Position numbers and translations under genes: made by a program
Source: Pelagihabitans pacificus
GTDB taxonomy: Bacteria; Bacteroidota; Bacteroidia; Flavobacteriales; Flavobacteriaceae
Length of the DNA: 64,000 bases
Direction of reading: 5' to 3'
NCBI RefSeq assembly: GCF_009371985.2
Contig: NZ_VIKU02000001.1
Location: forward strand, 1,644,584-1,708,583
Part shown: positions 54,998 through 63,580 of the stretch, piece after piece
How the letters are laid out: each line of letters starts with the position of its first letter
Position numbering within the stretch: position 1 is the stretch's first letter
The notes under the pieces: model-generated
What the model saw: the letters and a program-made list of their open reading frames with translations, nothing else
The model's database searches: none
What the model was told of the DNA's origin: nothing

Positions 54998-55472
54998 AAT
55001 AGTATTCATTGGTATCCTGACGGTAACTTTGTCTTCTTGTGACGACACCCTCGTAAAATCTGAATTCACTGCCATGGGCGGGGCGGTTTGGGAAAAAGAG
55101 AATACAGTCGAGTTCACCTTCTCTGAGATGGATTCGACCATGCGGTACGATATGTTTATCAATATCAGAAACGACAATACTTTTCCTTTTAACAATCTTT
55201 TTTTAATCGCTGAACTCAGTTCGCCCACGGGGGAGACGACAAGGGATACCTTGGAATACCAAATGGCACAGCCCGATGGCACTTGGTTGGGAAAAGGATA
55301 CGGTAGTATCAAAGAGAATAAATTGTGGTTTAAGGAGAACATCGGTTTTCCGGAATCTGGCGTATATACCTTACGAATCGCCCATGCGATGCGCAAAAAT
55401 GGAAGTGTGAACGGGATCGAGCACTTAGAGGGGATAACCGATGTTGGGTTCGAAATTGTAAAAAGTAACTAG
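54990..55472 (+). CDS. gldH: Gliding motility lipoprotein GldH
   Basis: 160 residues from the ATG at 54990, chosen because it gives the lipoprotein signal MRKIVFIGILTVTLSSC (Cys17); the frame extends upstream inside ricT but those residues are only a shifted reading of its Arg/Asn tail. GldH is one of the lipoproteins needed for Flavobacterium gliding. The mature part is beta-rich. PBP1A follows 5 nt later. Confidence 0.9.
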   Translation: MRKIVFIGILTVTLSSCDDTLVKSEFTAMGGAVWEKENTVEFTFSEMDSTMRYDMFINIRNDNTFPFNNLFLIAELSSPTGETTRDTLEYQMAQPDGTWLGKGYGSIKENKLWFKENIGFPESGVYTLRIAHAMRKNGSVNGIEHLEGITDVGFEIVKSN

Positions 55473-55477
55473 TAAAT

Positions 55478-57817
55478 ATGGGGAAAGCGACAAAGAAGAA
55501 AGCGGCACCTAGCTTTGGAAAGTATATTAAGGGGTTTTGGATACTGTTTGCTAGCGGAATCCTGGCTGGAGGACTCCTATTTCTATTGGCCTCCTGGGGT
55601 GTTTTTGGGGAGATGCCTACGTTTGAGCGGCTCGAGAATCCCCAGACCAATCTGGCCACTGAAATCATTTCGGCCGACGGGGAGACCTTGGGGAAGTTTT
55701 ATTTGGATGATAACCGTACACCCGTGCCGTTTGAGGAGCTGCCACAGAATTTGGTAGATGCTTTAGTGGCAACCGAGGATGCCCGGTACTTTGAACATTC
55801 GGGCATCGATGCGAGAGGAACCGTGAGGGCACTGGTCTTTTTGGGTTCAAAAGGAGGGGCAAGTACCGTAACGCAGCAGCTTTCAAAATTACTTTTTACA
55901 AAAAGACCATCCGGGGGAGCCGTTGGAAGGGTCATTCAGAAAGCGAAGGAATGGGTGATAGCCACTCGATTGGAAAGACAGTATACCAAAGAGGAGATTA
56001 TCGCGATGTATTTAAACCAGTACGATTTTGGGTATGCAGCCGATGGTATTCGTTCCGCAGCTAAAATCTATTTCGGTAAGGAGCCGAATGAGTTAAAGAC
56101 CGAGGAATCGGCCATGTTGGTAGGAATGCTGAAAAATTCTTCCTACTATAATCCAATTCGCAGGGAAGAACTTGTTTTTAACCGTAGAAATACGGTTTTG
56201 GGTCAGATGGCCAAATACGGCTATCTTTCAGAACAGGAAAGCGATTCGCTTCAGGCGCTGGAAATGGACCTTAATTTCAGTCCGGAGTCCCACAAGGAAG
56301 GTCTCGCTACCTACTTCAGAATGTACGTACAGGGGTTTATGAATGATTGGATTAAAAAGAATCCAAAGCCCGCCCTGGAAGGCGAACGGGATAAATGGAA
56401 TATCTATCTGGATGGATTGAAGATTTACACCACTATTGATTCCCGAATGCAGAAGAATGCCGAGGATGCAGTGAATCAACATATGAAGAATCTTCAGGCA
56501 GAGTTCTTTCACCAGAACACACCAGACCGTAATAAGACCGCGCCTTTTTTGGAATTGGAACAAAGCCAGATCAACAGTATTATGCGACGGGCCATGAAGA
56601 ATTCGGACCGTTGGCGCGCTATGGAGCGAGCCGGAAAATCCGAAAAGGAGATCGAAGCCTCTTTTAACGAAAAGACCGAGATGACGGTTTTTGACTGGAA
56701 CAGCGAGTCCCAGGAAAAAGATACCGTCATGACCCCTATGGACTCCATTCGCTATTACAAGACCTTTCTCCGAGGCGCCATGCTATCGATGGAACCACAA
56801 ACTGGGCATGTAAAGGCATGGGTCGGTGGTGTCGATTACAAACATTTTCAATACGACAACGTGTTTCAGGGAAGAAGACAGGTAGGCTCTACCTTTAAAC
56901 CTTTTGTCTATGCGGCGGCCATTGATCAACTACGGCGTTCCCCATGCGACTCCCTGCCAGACACCCAATACTGTATCGAGGCAGAGAAACATGGGAATCC
57001 CGAACCGTGGTGTCCCAAGAACTCCAGCGGAAAATACTCGGGTAAAAACTATACCCTTAAAGCGGCTTTGGCCAATTCGGTAAATACAGTTACGGCCCAA
57101 CTGATCGATCAGGTGGGACCCAAGTCGGTCGTTTCCATTGTTCGAAACCTTGGTTTGCAAGGGGAAATACCCGAAGTGCCTTCAATTGCCCTGGGCACGC
57201 CCGATTCCAATCTGTACGAAATGGTCGGGGCCTATGGTACCTTCGCCAATCAAGGAGTATTCGTAAAACCGGTCATGGTTACCCGAATCGAGGACAAAAA
57301 CGGTACCGTTCTTTATGAGTACGTCCCGGAGACCAAGGATGTACTGAGCAAGGACGTCGCCTATGCCATGGTCGACTTGATGAAAGGGGTGACCGAAGGG
57401 GGCTCGGGAACCAGATTAAGGCATTCCTACCAAAAGAACAATACGGTTTATAAAGAGATCATAACGGGATATCCGTATGAATTGACCAATCCGATTGCCG
57501 GTAAAACGGGAACAACCCAGAACCAGAGCGACGGTTGGTTCATGGGCATGGTACCTAATTTAGTGACCGGTGTTTGGGTCGGTGGCGAGGAAAGATCTGT
57601 GCATTTTAAGTCGATTTACTACGGTCAAGGAGCTTCGATGGCGTTGCCCATATGGGGCCTTTACATGAAAAAGAACTACGAAAATGAGGAACTCGGTGTC
57701 TCCAAGGAGGATTTTGTCAAGCCCGATGATCTATCAATTAAGGTAGACTGTGATAAGATAAGGGAAGAAATTCAGCAGGCCGATCCCGAAGACGATCTAG
57801 ACGATATTGGAATTTAG
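55478..57817 (+). CDS. Class A penicillin-binding protein 1A
   Basis: 779 residues. Transmembrane helix (about 17-38), GT51 glycosyltransferase domain (about 70-240) with catalytic Glu in ATEDARYFEHSGID, and transpeptidase domain (about 400-720) with SxxK in STFKPF, SxN in SVN and KTGTT. Polymerises and cross-links peptidoglycan. Immediately follows gldH. Confidence 0.96.
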   Translation: MGKATKKKAAPSFGKYIKGFWILFASGILAGGLLFLLASWGVFGEMPTFERLENPQTNLATEIISADGETLGKFYLDDNRTPVPFEELPQNLVDALVATEDARYFEHSGIDARGTVRALVFLGSKGGASTVTQQLSKLLFTKRPSGGAVGRVIQKAKEWVIATRLERQYTKEEIIAMYLNQYDFGYAADGIRSAAKIYFGKEPNELKTEESAMLVGMLKNSSYYNPIRREELVFNRRNTVLGQMAKYGYLSEQESDSLQALEMDLNFSPESHKEGLATYFRMYVQGFMNDWIKKNPKPALEGERDKWNIYLDGLKIYTTIDSRMQKNAEDAVNQHMKNLQAEFFHQNTPDRNKTAPFLELEQSQINSIMRRAMKNSDRWRAMERAGKSEKEIEASFNEKTEMTVFDWNSESQEKDTVMTPMDSIRYYKTFLRGAMLSMEPQTGHVKAWVGGVDYKHFQYDNVFQGRRQVGSTFKPFVYAAAIDQLRRSPCDSLPDTQYCIEAEKHGNPEPWCPKNSSGKYSGKNYTLKAALANSVNTVTAQLIDQVGPKSVVSIVRNLGLQGEIPEVPSIALGTPDSNLYEMVGAYGTFANQGVFVKPVMVTRIEDKNGTVLYEYVPETKDVLSKDVAYAMVDLMKGVTEGGSGTRLRHSYQKNNTVYKEIITGYPYELTNPIAGKTGTTQNQSDGWFMGMVPNLVTGVWVGGEERSVHFKSIYYGQGASMALPIWGLYMKKNYENEELGVSKEDFVKPDDLSIKVDCDKIREEIQQADPEDDLDDIGI

Positions 57818-57858
57818 AAACGTGTTTCAGGAAAAACTAGCGCTATAAATCAAAAGAT

Positions 57859-58560
57859 ATGATTCGCAAGACGGTAAGTACTGTTCAAGAAGCCTTAACG
57901 GGAGTTCAGGATGGAATGACCCTGATGTTGGGTGGTTTTGGGCTCTGTGGTATCCCGGAGAACGCCATCTCCGAGCTGGTGAGGTTGGGTGTAAAAGACC
58001 TCACCTGTATTTCAAACAATGCGGGGGTCGATGATTTTGGCCTCGGTCTCCTATTGCAGAAACATCAAGTCAAGAAGATGATTTCGTCCTATGTGGGGGA
58101 AAACGATGAGTTCGAACGCCAGATGCTTAGTGGCGAGTTGGACGTAGAATTGACACCCCAGGGAACCCTGGCGGAGAAATGTCGCGCTGCCCAAGCCGGT
58201 TTCCCCGCATTTTATACACCTGCCGGTTACGGAACTGAAGTCGCGGAGGGTAAGGAAACCCGCGAATTCAATGGTAAAATGTATGTGCTTGAGGAGGCCT
58301 TCAAAGCCGATTTTGCTTTTGTAAAGGCTTGGAAAGGCGACGAAGCCGGAAATCTCATCTTTAAGGGAACCGCGAGAAATTTTAATCCATGTATGAGCGG
58401 CGCGGCAAAAATTACCGTAGCCGAGGTAGAGGAATTGGTGCCGGCAGGTAGTCTGAATCCCAATGAAATACACGTGCCGGGAATTTTCGTCCAACGTATT
58501 TTTCAGGGAAAGGATTATGAGAAGCGTATTGAACAACGAACGGTTCGCAAACGGGACTGA
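57859..58560 (+). CDS. scoA: CoA transferase subunit A (succinyl-CoA:3-ketoacid type)
   Basis: 233 residues. Family I CoA transferase alpha chain with [13 protein letters not shown] near the N-terminus. Transfers CoA from succinyl-CoA to acetoacetate or a similar 3-keto acid. Its partner subunit begins 53 nt later. Confidence 0.92.
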   Translation: MIRKTVSTVQEALTGVQDGMTLMLGGFGLCGIPENAISELVRLGVKDLTCISNNAGVDDFGLGLLLQKHQVKKMISSYVGENDEFERQMLSGELDVELTPQGTLAEKCRAAQAGFPAFYTPAGYGTEVAEGKETREFNGKMYVLEEAFKADFAFVKAWKGDEAGNLIFKGTARNFNPCMSGAAKITVAEVEELVPAGSLNPNEIHVPGIFVQRIFQGKDYEKRIEQRTVRKRD

Positions 58561-58613
58561 GTGATATTGATTGATTTTTCAAAGTGCTCCATCACAATTT
58601 CAAAAGTACCATC

Positions 58614-59267
58614 ATGTTAGATAAGAACGGAATAGCAAAGAGAATCGCCAAAGAGGTCAAAGATGGCTATTATGTGAACTTAGGAATCGGTATTCCTACC
58701 TTGGTCGCCAATTTTGTGAGAGACGATATCAGTGTGGAATTCCAGAGCGAGAACGGGGTATTGGGGATGGGGCCTTTTCCATACGAAGGAGAAGAGGATG
58801 CCGATATCATTAACGCGGGAAAACAAACGATTACCACCATGCCAGGAGCCTCTTTCTTTGATTCTGCAACGAGTTTTGGAATGATTCGGGGTAAGCACGT
58901 AGATCTAACCATTTTGGGAGCAATGGAAGTAGCCGAAAACGGCGATATCGCCAATTGGAAAATACCAGGAAAGATGGTAAAAGGAATGGGAGGCGCCATG
59001 GACCTTGTCGCTTCTGCCGAAAATATCATCGTAGCTATGATGCACACCAATCGGGCAGGTGCATCAAAACTTCTGAAAAGATGCACGCTACCGTTGACAG
59101 GGGTCGGCTGTGTAAAAAAAATCGTCACCAATTTGGCAGTGTTGGAGGTAACCGAAAAAGGATTCAACTTATTGGAAAGGGCTCCCGGTGTGAGTATTGA
59201 GGAAATTCAAAAAGCGACCGAGGGCAATTTAATCGTTCAGGGAGAAATCCCGGAGATGGAGTTATAA
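58614..59267 (+). CDS. scoB: CoA transferase subunit B (succinyl-CoA:3-ketoacid type)
   Basis: 217 residues from the ATG at 58614 (MLDKNGIAKRIAKEV); an ATG at 58584 would add ten atypical residues. The catalytic Glu is in SENGVLGMGP, and GLGIGIPTLVANF-type start is present as NLGIGIPTLVANF. Forms the active heterodimer with subunit A; role in ketone body and branched-chain catabolism. Confidence 0.93.
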   Translation: MLDKNGIAKRIAKEVKDGYYVNLGIGIPTLVANFVRDDISVEFQSENGVLGMGPFPYEGEEDADIINAGKQTITTMPGASFFDSATSFGMIRGKHVDLTILGAMEVAENGDIANWKIPGKMVKGMGGAMDLVASAENIIVAMMHTNRAGASKLLKRCTLPLTGVGCVKKIVTNLAVLEVTEKGFNLLERAPGVSIEEIQKATEGNLIVQGEIPEMEL

Positions 59268-59317
59268 GCCCTTGTATGGTTGGCCTTACCTCTTTCGTAG
59301 AACGACCTAGGCCTCTT

Positions 59318-59331
59318 GATGACCGGTCATC
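59318..59331. repeat. 14-bp perfect palindrome behind scoB
   Basis: GATGACC/GGTCATC without spacer, 51 nt after the scoB stop. Could be an operator or a small hairpin; no T-run follows. Confidence 0.45.
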
Positions 59332-59485
59332 GATGCAGTTCGTCGAAAAAACCAAACCGTTCGTATTTCTTACCACATAATACAAGGGTTTCACAACAAT
59401 AATTATGTGTTACCCCCTGTTGTATCGTACTTTTACAATGTAAGAAACAAAGACATCCCAAGTCGAACCACTTAATCCAATTACT

Positions 59486-59593
59486 ATGGAAGCCCAAATG
59501 AACCACGCACCTACACGGGAAGAAATACAAGTATACAAAAACGATTTTTTCAGTGGCATGGTAATGCTTATGCGAAAACTATTTATGTTATAG
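59486..59593 (+). CDS. Possible 35-residue small protein
   Basis: ATG-initiated frame MEAQMNHAPTREEIQVYKND followed by a Met/Leu/Phe-rich amphipathic end (FFSGMVMLMRKLFML). A strong terminator starts 27 nt behind the stop, which supports a short transcript. Not recognised. The rest of the 598-nt gap between scoB and the GNAT gene holds only the palindrome, terminator and promoter listed here. Confidence 0.45.
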   Translation: MEAQMNHAPTREEIQVYKNDFFSGMVMLMRKLFML

Positions 59594-59619
59594 GCCAGAC
59601 AAACTGGTAAAGAATTGAG

Positions 59620-59652
59620 AAGAGCGACTACCCCAAAGGTCGCTCTTTTTTT
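59620..59652 (+). terminator. Strong terminator behind the 35-residue ORF
   Basis: 9-bp perfect stem AAGAGCGAC / GTCGCTCTT, 10-nt loop, then TTTTT. Confidence 0.88.
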
Positions 59653-59791
59653 ATTGACACCCCGGACTCCCATATCGTAATCCAATTTTATGCTGATAGG
59701 TACTAATCCAGTTCAACCGCGTATTTGATTAGCGGTGGCAAAGCTGGCAAGGGTCGGTTGAGTGAACCCTGTTCTATGCACCGGAGTCGTT

Positions 59792-59820
59792 TTGTCGGAT
59801 ATGCCATTTTTCTAGGTTTG
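59792..59820 (+). promoter_or_regulatory. TTG-N18-TAGGTTTG promoter of the GNAT gene
   Basis: TTG (59792-59794), 18-nt spacer, TAGGTTTG (59813-59820). Transcription near 59827 places the start codon at 59866. Confidence 0.6.
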
Positions 59821-59865
59821 GCCCCTAGTCCAAAACCTTTTATTTTTAGGGCATACAGAATCGAT

Positions 59866-60399
59866 ATGTCAGCCTGTCTTCAAAAATGTACCTTGGATTC
59901 GCTCGGCGAACTTGTTGAGATCTCGAAAAAAACTTTTGCGGACGCCTTTGAAGCTGCCAATGACCCTGAGGATTTTAGGAACTATTTGGATTTTGCATTC
60001 GATACGGTCAAACTCGAAAGCGAACTTACCAACCCGAATTCCGATTTTTATTTTGTTTATCAAAATGGAACGTTGGTCGGCTATTTTAAGCTGAACCAAA
60101 ACGATGCCCAAACCGATGTGGGGCTTCCCGAGTCAATGGAACTGGAGCGTATTTATGTCTTGGAGCCCTTTCAAGGTCAAGGAATCGGCGAATGGATTTT
60201 GGAAGCGGTTAAGAAAATCGCTTTGACCATGGGAAAGGAATTCATTTGGCTGGGAGTTTGGCAAAAAAACCGCGCAGCTATCACTTTTTATGAGAGACAT
60301 GGATTTATCAAATTTGGCACCCATCCATACTATATTGGCAAAGACAAACAGACCGATTGGTTGATGCGGGTAGCTTTGGACAACCTCGGTTGTGTTTGA
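59866..60399 (+). CDS. GNAT-family N-acetyltransferase
   Basis: 177 residues from ATG 59866; the frame opens at 59725 but the promoter at 59792-59820 lies inside that part. Acetyl-CoA binding motif A reads LERIYVLEPFQGQGIGEWIL, followed by motif B WLGVWQKNRAAITFYERHGF. Acetylates an amine; substrate unknown (RimI/PaiA-like appearance). Confidence 0.9.
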   Translation: MSACLQKCTLDSLGELVEISKKTFADAFEAANDPEDFRNYLDFAFDTVKLESELTNPNSDFYFVYQNGTLVGYFKLNQNDAQTDVGLPESMELERIYVLEPFQGQGIGEWILEAVKKIALTMGKEFIWLGVWQKNRAAITFYERHGFIKFGTHPYYIGKDKQTDWLMRVALDNLGCV

Positions 60400-60490
60400 G
60401 GTTGCCCAAAAATTTTCAACTACCATTTTAACTGTATGGAGGAGAACCCTGTCTAAGGATTAAAAACCGAAAAAGGTATTTACCGATCCA

Positions 60491-63142
60491 CTAATTTTCC
60501 CTAAATACTACATTCTTAAAGTAGCTTATCTGTGAAGCTCCATTGTTGTCTTTGTCACCAGAAAAGACCAGGTACTTGAAATTTCCTGTAAAGAATTCTC
60601 CCACAGGAATGGAGAAGGAGACCCACTCGTTACCGGAGTACGTTTTGTAGGTTTGTTTTCCATAGCTACTCTGGGTACCTGCAAGTTGGAAAAACCGTTG
60701 ACCGTCAGAACCGTTGAGCACATTATCATTATCGAATCCAATGCCATGAATCTCCCCTTCTCCGGCAACCATAAGGTCGAACTCAACTACCGTGTTGGGA
60801 GTGATGGTATAGTCAAGCGCTGTCTTTTTCCAGGCATTACCTACAAGCTTCAATTTGCCATCGGAGTCCTGTAATTCAAAGGAACCTGAGTCCTGTTGAG
60901 CTGGATCATAAGAGCTCATATTGAAATCCACAAGAGAACCACCGCCACTATTACCAGAGGTGCCTTCCCTGAACCTGATGTTCCTGAAGTAACTTTCCTG
61001 ATTGGCACCGTTACTGTCCTTATCCGCGACAAAGATTATATTATCGAAGTTGCCGGTAAAGAATTCTCCCACGGGAATGGAGAAGGAGTGCCACCCGTTA
61101 CCAGAGTAGGTTTTGTATGTTTGTTTTCCAAAGTCACCCTGGGTACCTGCAAGTTGGAAAAACCGTTGACCGTCAGAACCGTTGAGCGCATTATCATTGT
61201 CGAATCCAATGCCATGGATCTCCCCTTCTCCGGTAACCATAAGGTCGAACTCAAGGATAGAATTCGGGGTCACGTTATGGTTTATAGGTGACTTTTTCCA
61301 GGCGTTGCCCTTTAATCTCAGCGTGTTGCCGGAGTCCATTATCTCCATAGATCCAAGGTCTTGCGAAGAATCGTATGCACTTACTGGCATGTCGGAACCG
61401 TTTATTTTTAGCATTGTAGTCCCAGTACTTTCTTCTTCTGCCACTATGGTCTCAAAACCATGCCAATCCTTTGCCAAGTAAGCCAAGTAGGCATCAAGGG
61501 CACTGTATCTATTCGCTGCACTTGTTTGGGTTTGGTCAACATTGAATTCATTAAACTTATAAATGGATAATATATCGGTAGGGCGAAGGTCTCTTCCATT
61601 CAGGGCTTCCCACTCGTCTGACATTCCATCCTTATCAGAATCTTTATAAGCGGTTCCGTTGGATATACTTGGATAGCCTCCAGCAGCAGAGGTGCTTGAT
61701 TTCAGTCCTCCAGTTCTATTTTTTACTTCATAGATGATTCTTTCATCGACCGCATCGCGTGTTAAAGAACTTCCCACATCGGACAGAACATAGGCTTCTA
61801 CTTCATTGACCGGCATAGGAACTATCCCAGAATCAAATATTGGGGAACTCTGAAGATAGGGGCTTATATTTGATGAAACGGAAACTTTACTGCCATCCAG
61901 AACATTGTCATCAATATAGGCTTTGGTCAAGCCTATTTTCCCATTGGTGGATGCCTCCAATCGTATGGTTTGGAGGGCAGTGCTAACTTTTGGGTCTGTT
62001 TTGTATACGTTGCCTATAATATCGAAATGGTTTTCATAGGTAGGAAGGGTTCCATAGCTAAACCCATAAACAACATTGTTTATCATCTCAAAATTAGCAT
62101 TGCTGGTAGATGACCTTATATTGCGTTCTCTCATGTGCGTGAGTAAATTCTTTTGTATACTAACATTTTTGGTGTTTTTATAGAGTAAAAACCCCATTCC
62201 ACTTCCAATATTCTCCCCAATAATGGAATTTTGAACCGTAACGTTGGAAACATTATCACCATTATAAATGGCACCAATAATAAACACTTTATCGACGCCC
62301 CATGTCACCGATACATGGTCGAAAATTATATTGCTGATGTCTGTGCCATAAGGAGTGACCCTTACCGCATTCACATTGCTTCCTGATACATTGCTTCCGG
62401 GCCTTATTCTTAAATGCCTAACTATCACATTCGATGCCGACACCCTCAATTCCGCCCCTTTTATGGTAATCCCACCACCTGGCGCGGTCTGCCCTGCAAT
62501 TGTAACATTCCCTGAACCTGAAGGGATTGAAAGATAGGAACTGCAATTGATTGTTCCTCCGACCTTAAAGACGATGGTTCTGGTCCCTGTCATTTTAAGG
62601 GCCTCACGCAGGCTTCCGGGGCCACTATTATTCAAATTGGTCACTTCAACGACAATTCCCCCTCTACCACCGGTTGTATTCTTGCCGAAACCTTCGGCAG
62701 ATGGGAAAGCTTTTTTAACACTCGAACCTACTATAACGCTGCTCTTTGCGGTGGCCTTTACAGAAGTAATCCCATTATCTTTAAATAATGGGGGTGTGGA
62801 AGAATTTGAATAGATCGTATTTTGACCATTATGGTCGATGATCAATTTTGAGGTCAACCTTTCAGTAGCAGTGTTGACCGCAACAATGTACATCCCATCA
62901 GGGATGTTGGAAGTATCCATTGAAATTGTTGACTTACCCTTGGTTTCGGTAAGATGTTGAACTGTTCTTCCATCCATTTGCATGATGGAGATTTCAGAAG
63001 GGACCAGACCTTTATCTAGTTGAACGTTTACATGCTCATTGGCCACATTGGGATAGAGTATGATTTTTTGGGACGGGGGATTTTGTGCCAGACCTTGGTA
63101 CATAAATGCACACAAGGCAACCAGCAATAAGCTGTGCTTCAT
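60491..63142 (-). CDS. Secreted pectate-lyase-like protein with N-terminal sorting-tail-like domain and two C-terminal repeats
   Basis: 883 residues. Signal peptide (1-20, ending GLAQ); residues about 25-103 resemble a type IX type A sorting tail (ILYPNVANEHVNVQL, IPDGMYIVAVN, TSKLIID), normally C-terminal; residues about 145-500 a right-handed beta-helix pectate lyase (FPSAEGFGKNTTGGRGG, SLREALKMTGTRTIVFKVGG, TIAGQTAPGGGI); a calcium-type DSDKDGMSDEWE motif near 515; then two 156-residue-period domains, probably carbohydrate-binding, ending VVFREN without a further tail. Likely cleaves pectin or a related uronan outside the cell. Homology to the CAZy PL1 group is inferred from motifs. Confidence 0.82.
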   Translation of the reverse strand: MKHSLLLVALCAFMYQGLAQNPPSQKIILYPNVANEHVNVQLDKGLVPSEISIMQMDGRTVQHLTETKGKSTISMDTSNIPDGMYIVAVNTATERLTSKLIIDHNGQNTIYSNSSTPPLFKDNGITSVKATAKSSVIVGSSVKKAFPSAEGFGKNTTGGRGGIVVEVTNLNNSGPGSLREALKMTGTRTIVFKVGGTINCSSYLSIPSGSGNVTIAGQTAPGGGITIKGAELRVSASNVIVRHLRIRPGSNVSGSNVNAVRVTPYGTDISNIIFDHVSVTWGVDKVFIIGAIYNGDNVSNVTVQNSIIGENIGSGMGFLLYKNTKNVSIQKNLLTHMRERNIRSSTSNANFEMINNVVYGFSYGTLPTYENHFDIIGNVYKTDPKVSTALQTIRLEASTNGKIGLTKAYIDDNVLDGSKVSVSSNISPYLQSSPIFDSGIVPMPVNEVEAYVLSDVGSSLTRDAVDERIIYEVKNRTGGLKSSTSAAGGYPSISNGTAYKDSDKDGMSDEWEALNGRDLRPTDILSIYKFNEFNVDQTQTSAANRYSALDAYLAYLAKDWHGFETIVAEEESTGTTMLKINGSDMPVSAYDSSQDLGSMEIMDSGNTLRLKGNAWKKSPINHNVTPNSILEFDLMVTGEGEIHGIGFDNDNALNGSDGQRFFQLAGTQGDFGKQTYKTYSGNGWHSFSIPVGEFFTGNFDNIIFVADKDSNGANQESYFRNIRFREGTSGNSGGGSLVDFNMSSYDPAQQDSGSFELQDSDGKLKLVGNAWKKTALDYTITPNTVVEFDLMVAGEGEIHGIGFDNDNVLNGSDGQRFFQLAGTQSSYGKQTYKTYSGNEWVSFSIPVGEFFTGNFKYLVFSGDKDNNGASQISYFKNVVFREN
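60584..60786 (-). repeat. Near-identical DNA repeat, copy 2 (C-terminal domain)
   Basis: Matches 61052-61254 at about nine in ten positions with a constant offset of 468 bp. It encodes the core GEIHGIGFDNDN to GEFFTGNF of the C-terminal domain. Confidence 0.85.
61052..61254 (-). repeat. Near-identical DNA repeat, copy 1 (penultimate domain)
   Basis: Partner of 60584-60786. The low divergence, including third codon positions, points to recent duplication or gene conversion inside the gene. Confidence 0.85.
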
Positions 63143-63254
63143 TTTAGAAATTAATAAGTAGTTATAAAAAAATTGAAGTACCTGTAGGGTACATGGTAAG
63201 ATGTGGTTTGGGGGACATCTTTGGGCCTACAAACGAGACAAAAAGCAAATTGTT

Positions 63255-63294
63255 GTATTTTATCGAAAAAAAATTCATTTAATCGATAAAATAC
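63255..63294. promoter_or_regulatory. 12-bp inverted repeat upstream of the pectate lyase gene
   Basis: GTATTTTATCGA (63255-63266) and TCGATAAAATAC (63283-63294) are perfect inverted repeats with a 16-nt AT-rich spacer, 113-152 nt upstream of the lyase start. A shorter palindrome GTACC-N5-GGTAC is at 63178-63192. Candidate operator for a sugar-responsive regulator. The rest of the 438-nt gap 63143-63580 holds only the terminator of the next gene; no convincing ORF. Confidence 0.5.
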
Positions 63295-63526
63295 ACTGCG
63301 CTATGTTAAAAAAAACATGTAACAGTTTTGGTTGGAGGGAAAAAAGCGTGAAATCAATTTCGAAATTCGTTTTGGGTTCAACACCAAAAAAATGAATGCC
63401 ATATAGGATGGGGAATGGACAATTCAAATCCTGTAACATTTGACAAGGACACCCAGGCAAACTATGGCATGCCAAACCTACGACACTAGAAAAGATGAAT
63501 AAGGAGATTGGCTGATGCGGTTTGAT

Positions 63527-63561
63527 TTTTAAAAAGCCCGTTCCTTAAATCAAACGGGCTT
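63527..63561 (-). terminator. Terminator of the right-edge secreted protein gene
   Basis: Minus strand: 9-bp stem AAGCCCGTT / AACGGGCTT, then TTTTT. It is 20 nt behind the stop at 63581 and separates this gene from the pectate lyase. Confidence 0.85.
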
Positions 63562-63580
63562 GAAAAACAATGTCAGGGTT

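Noticed and set aside
60584..61254. Mobile element suggested by two near-identical blocks.
   Set aside because: Both copies are in frame inside one gene at a 156-codon period, so they are duplicated protein domains.
63201..63395. 64-codon plus-strand frame in the gap before the pectate lyase.
   Set aside because: Lysine/phenylalanine-rich AT-derived translation, covers the 12-bp inverted repeat, no start signals.
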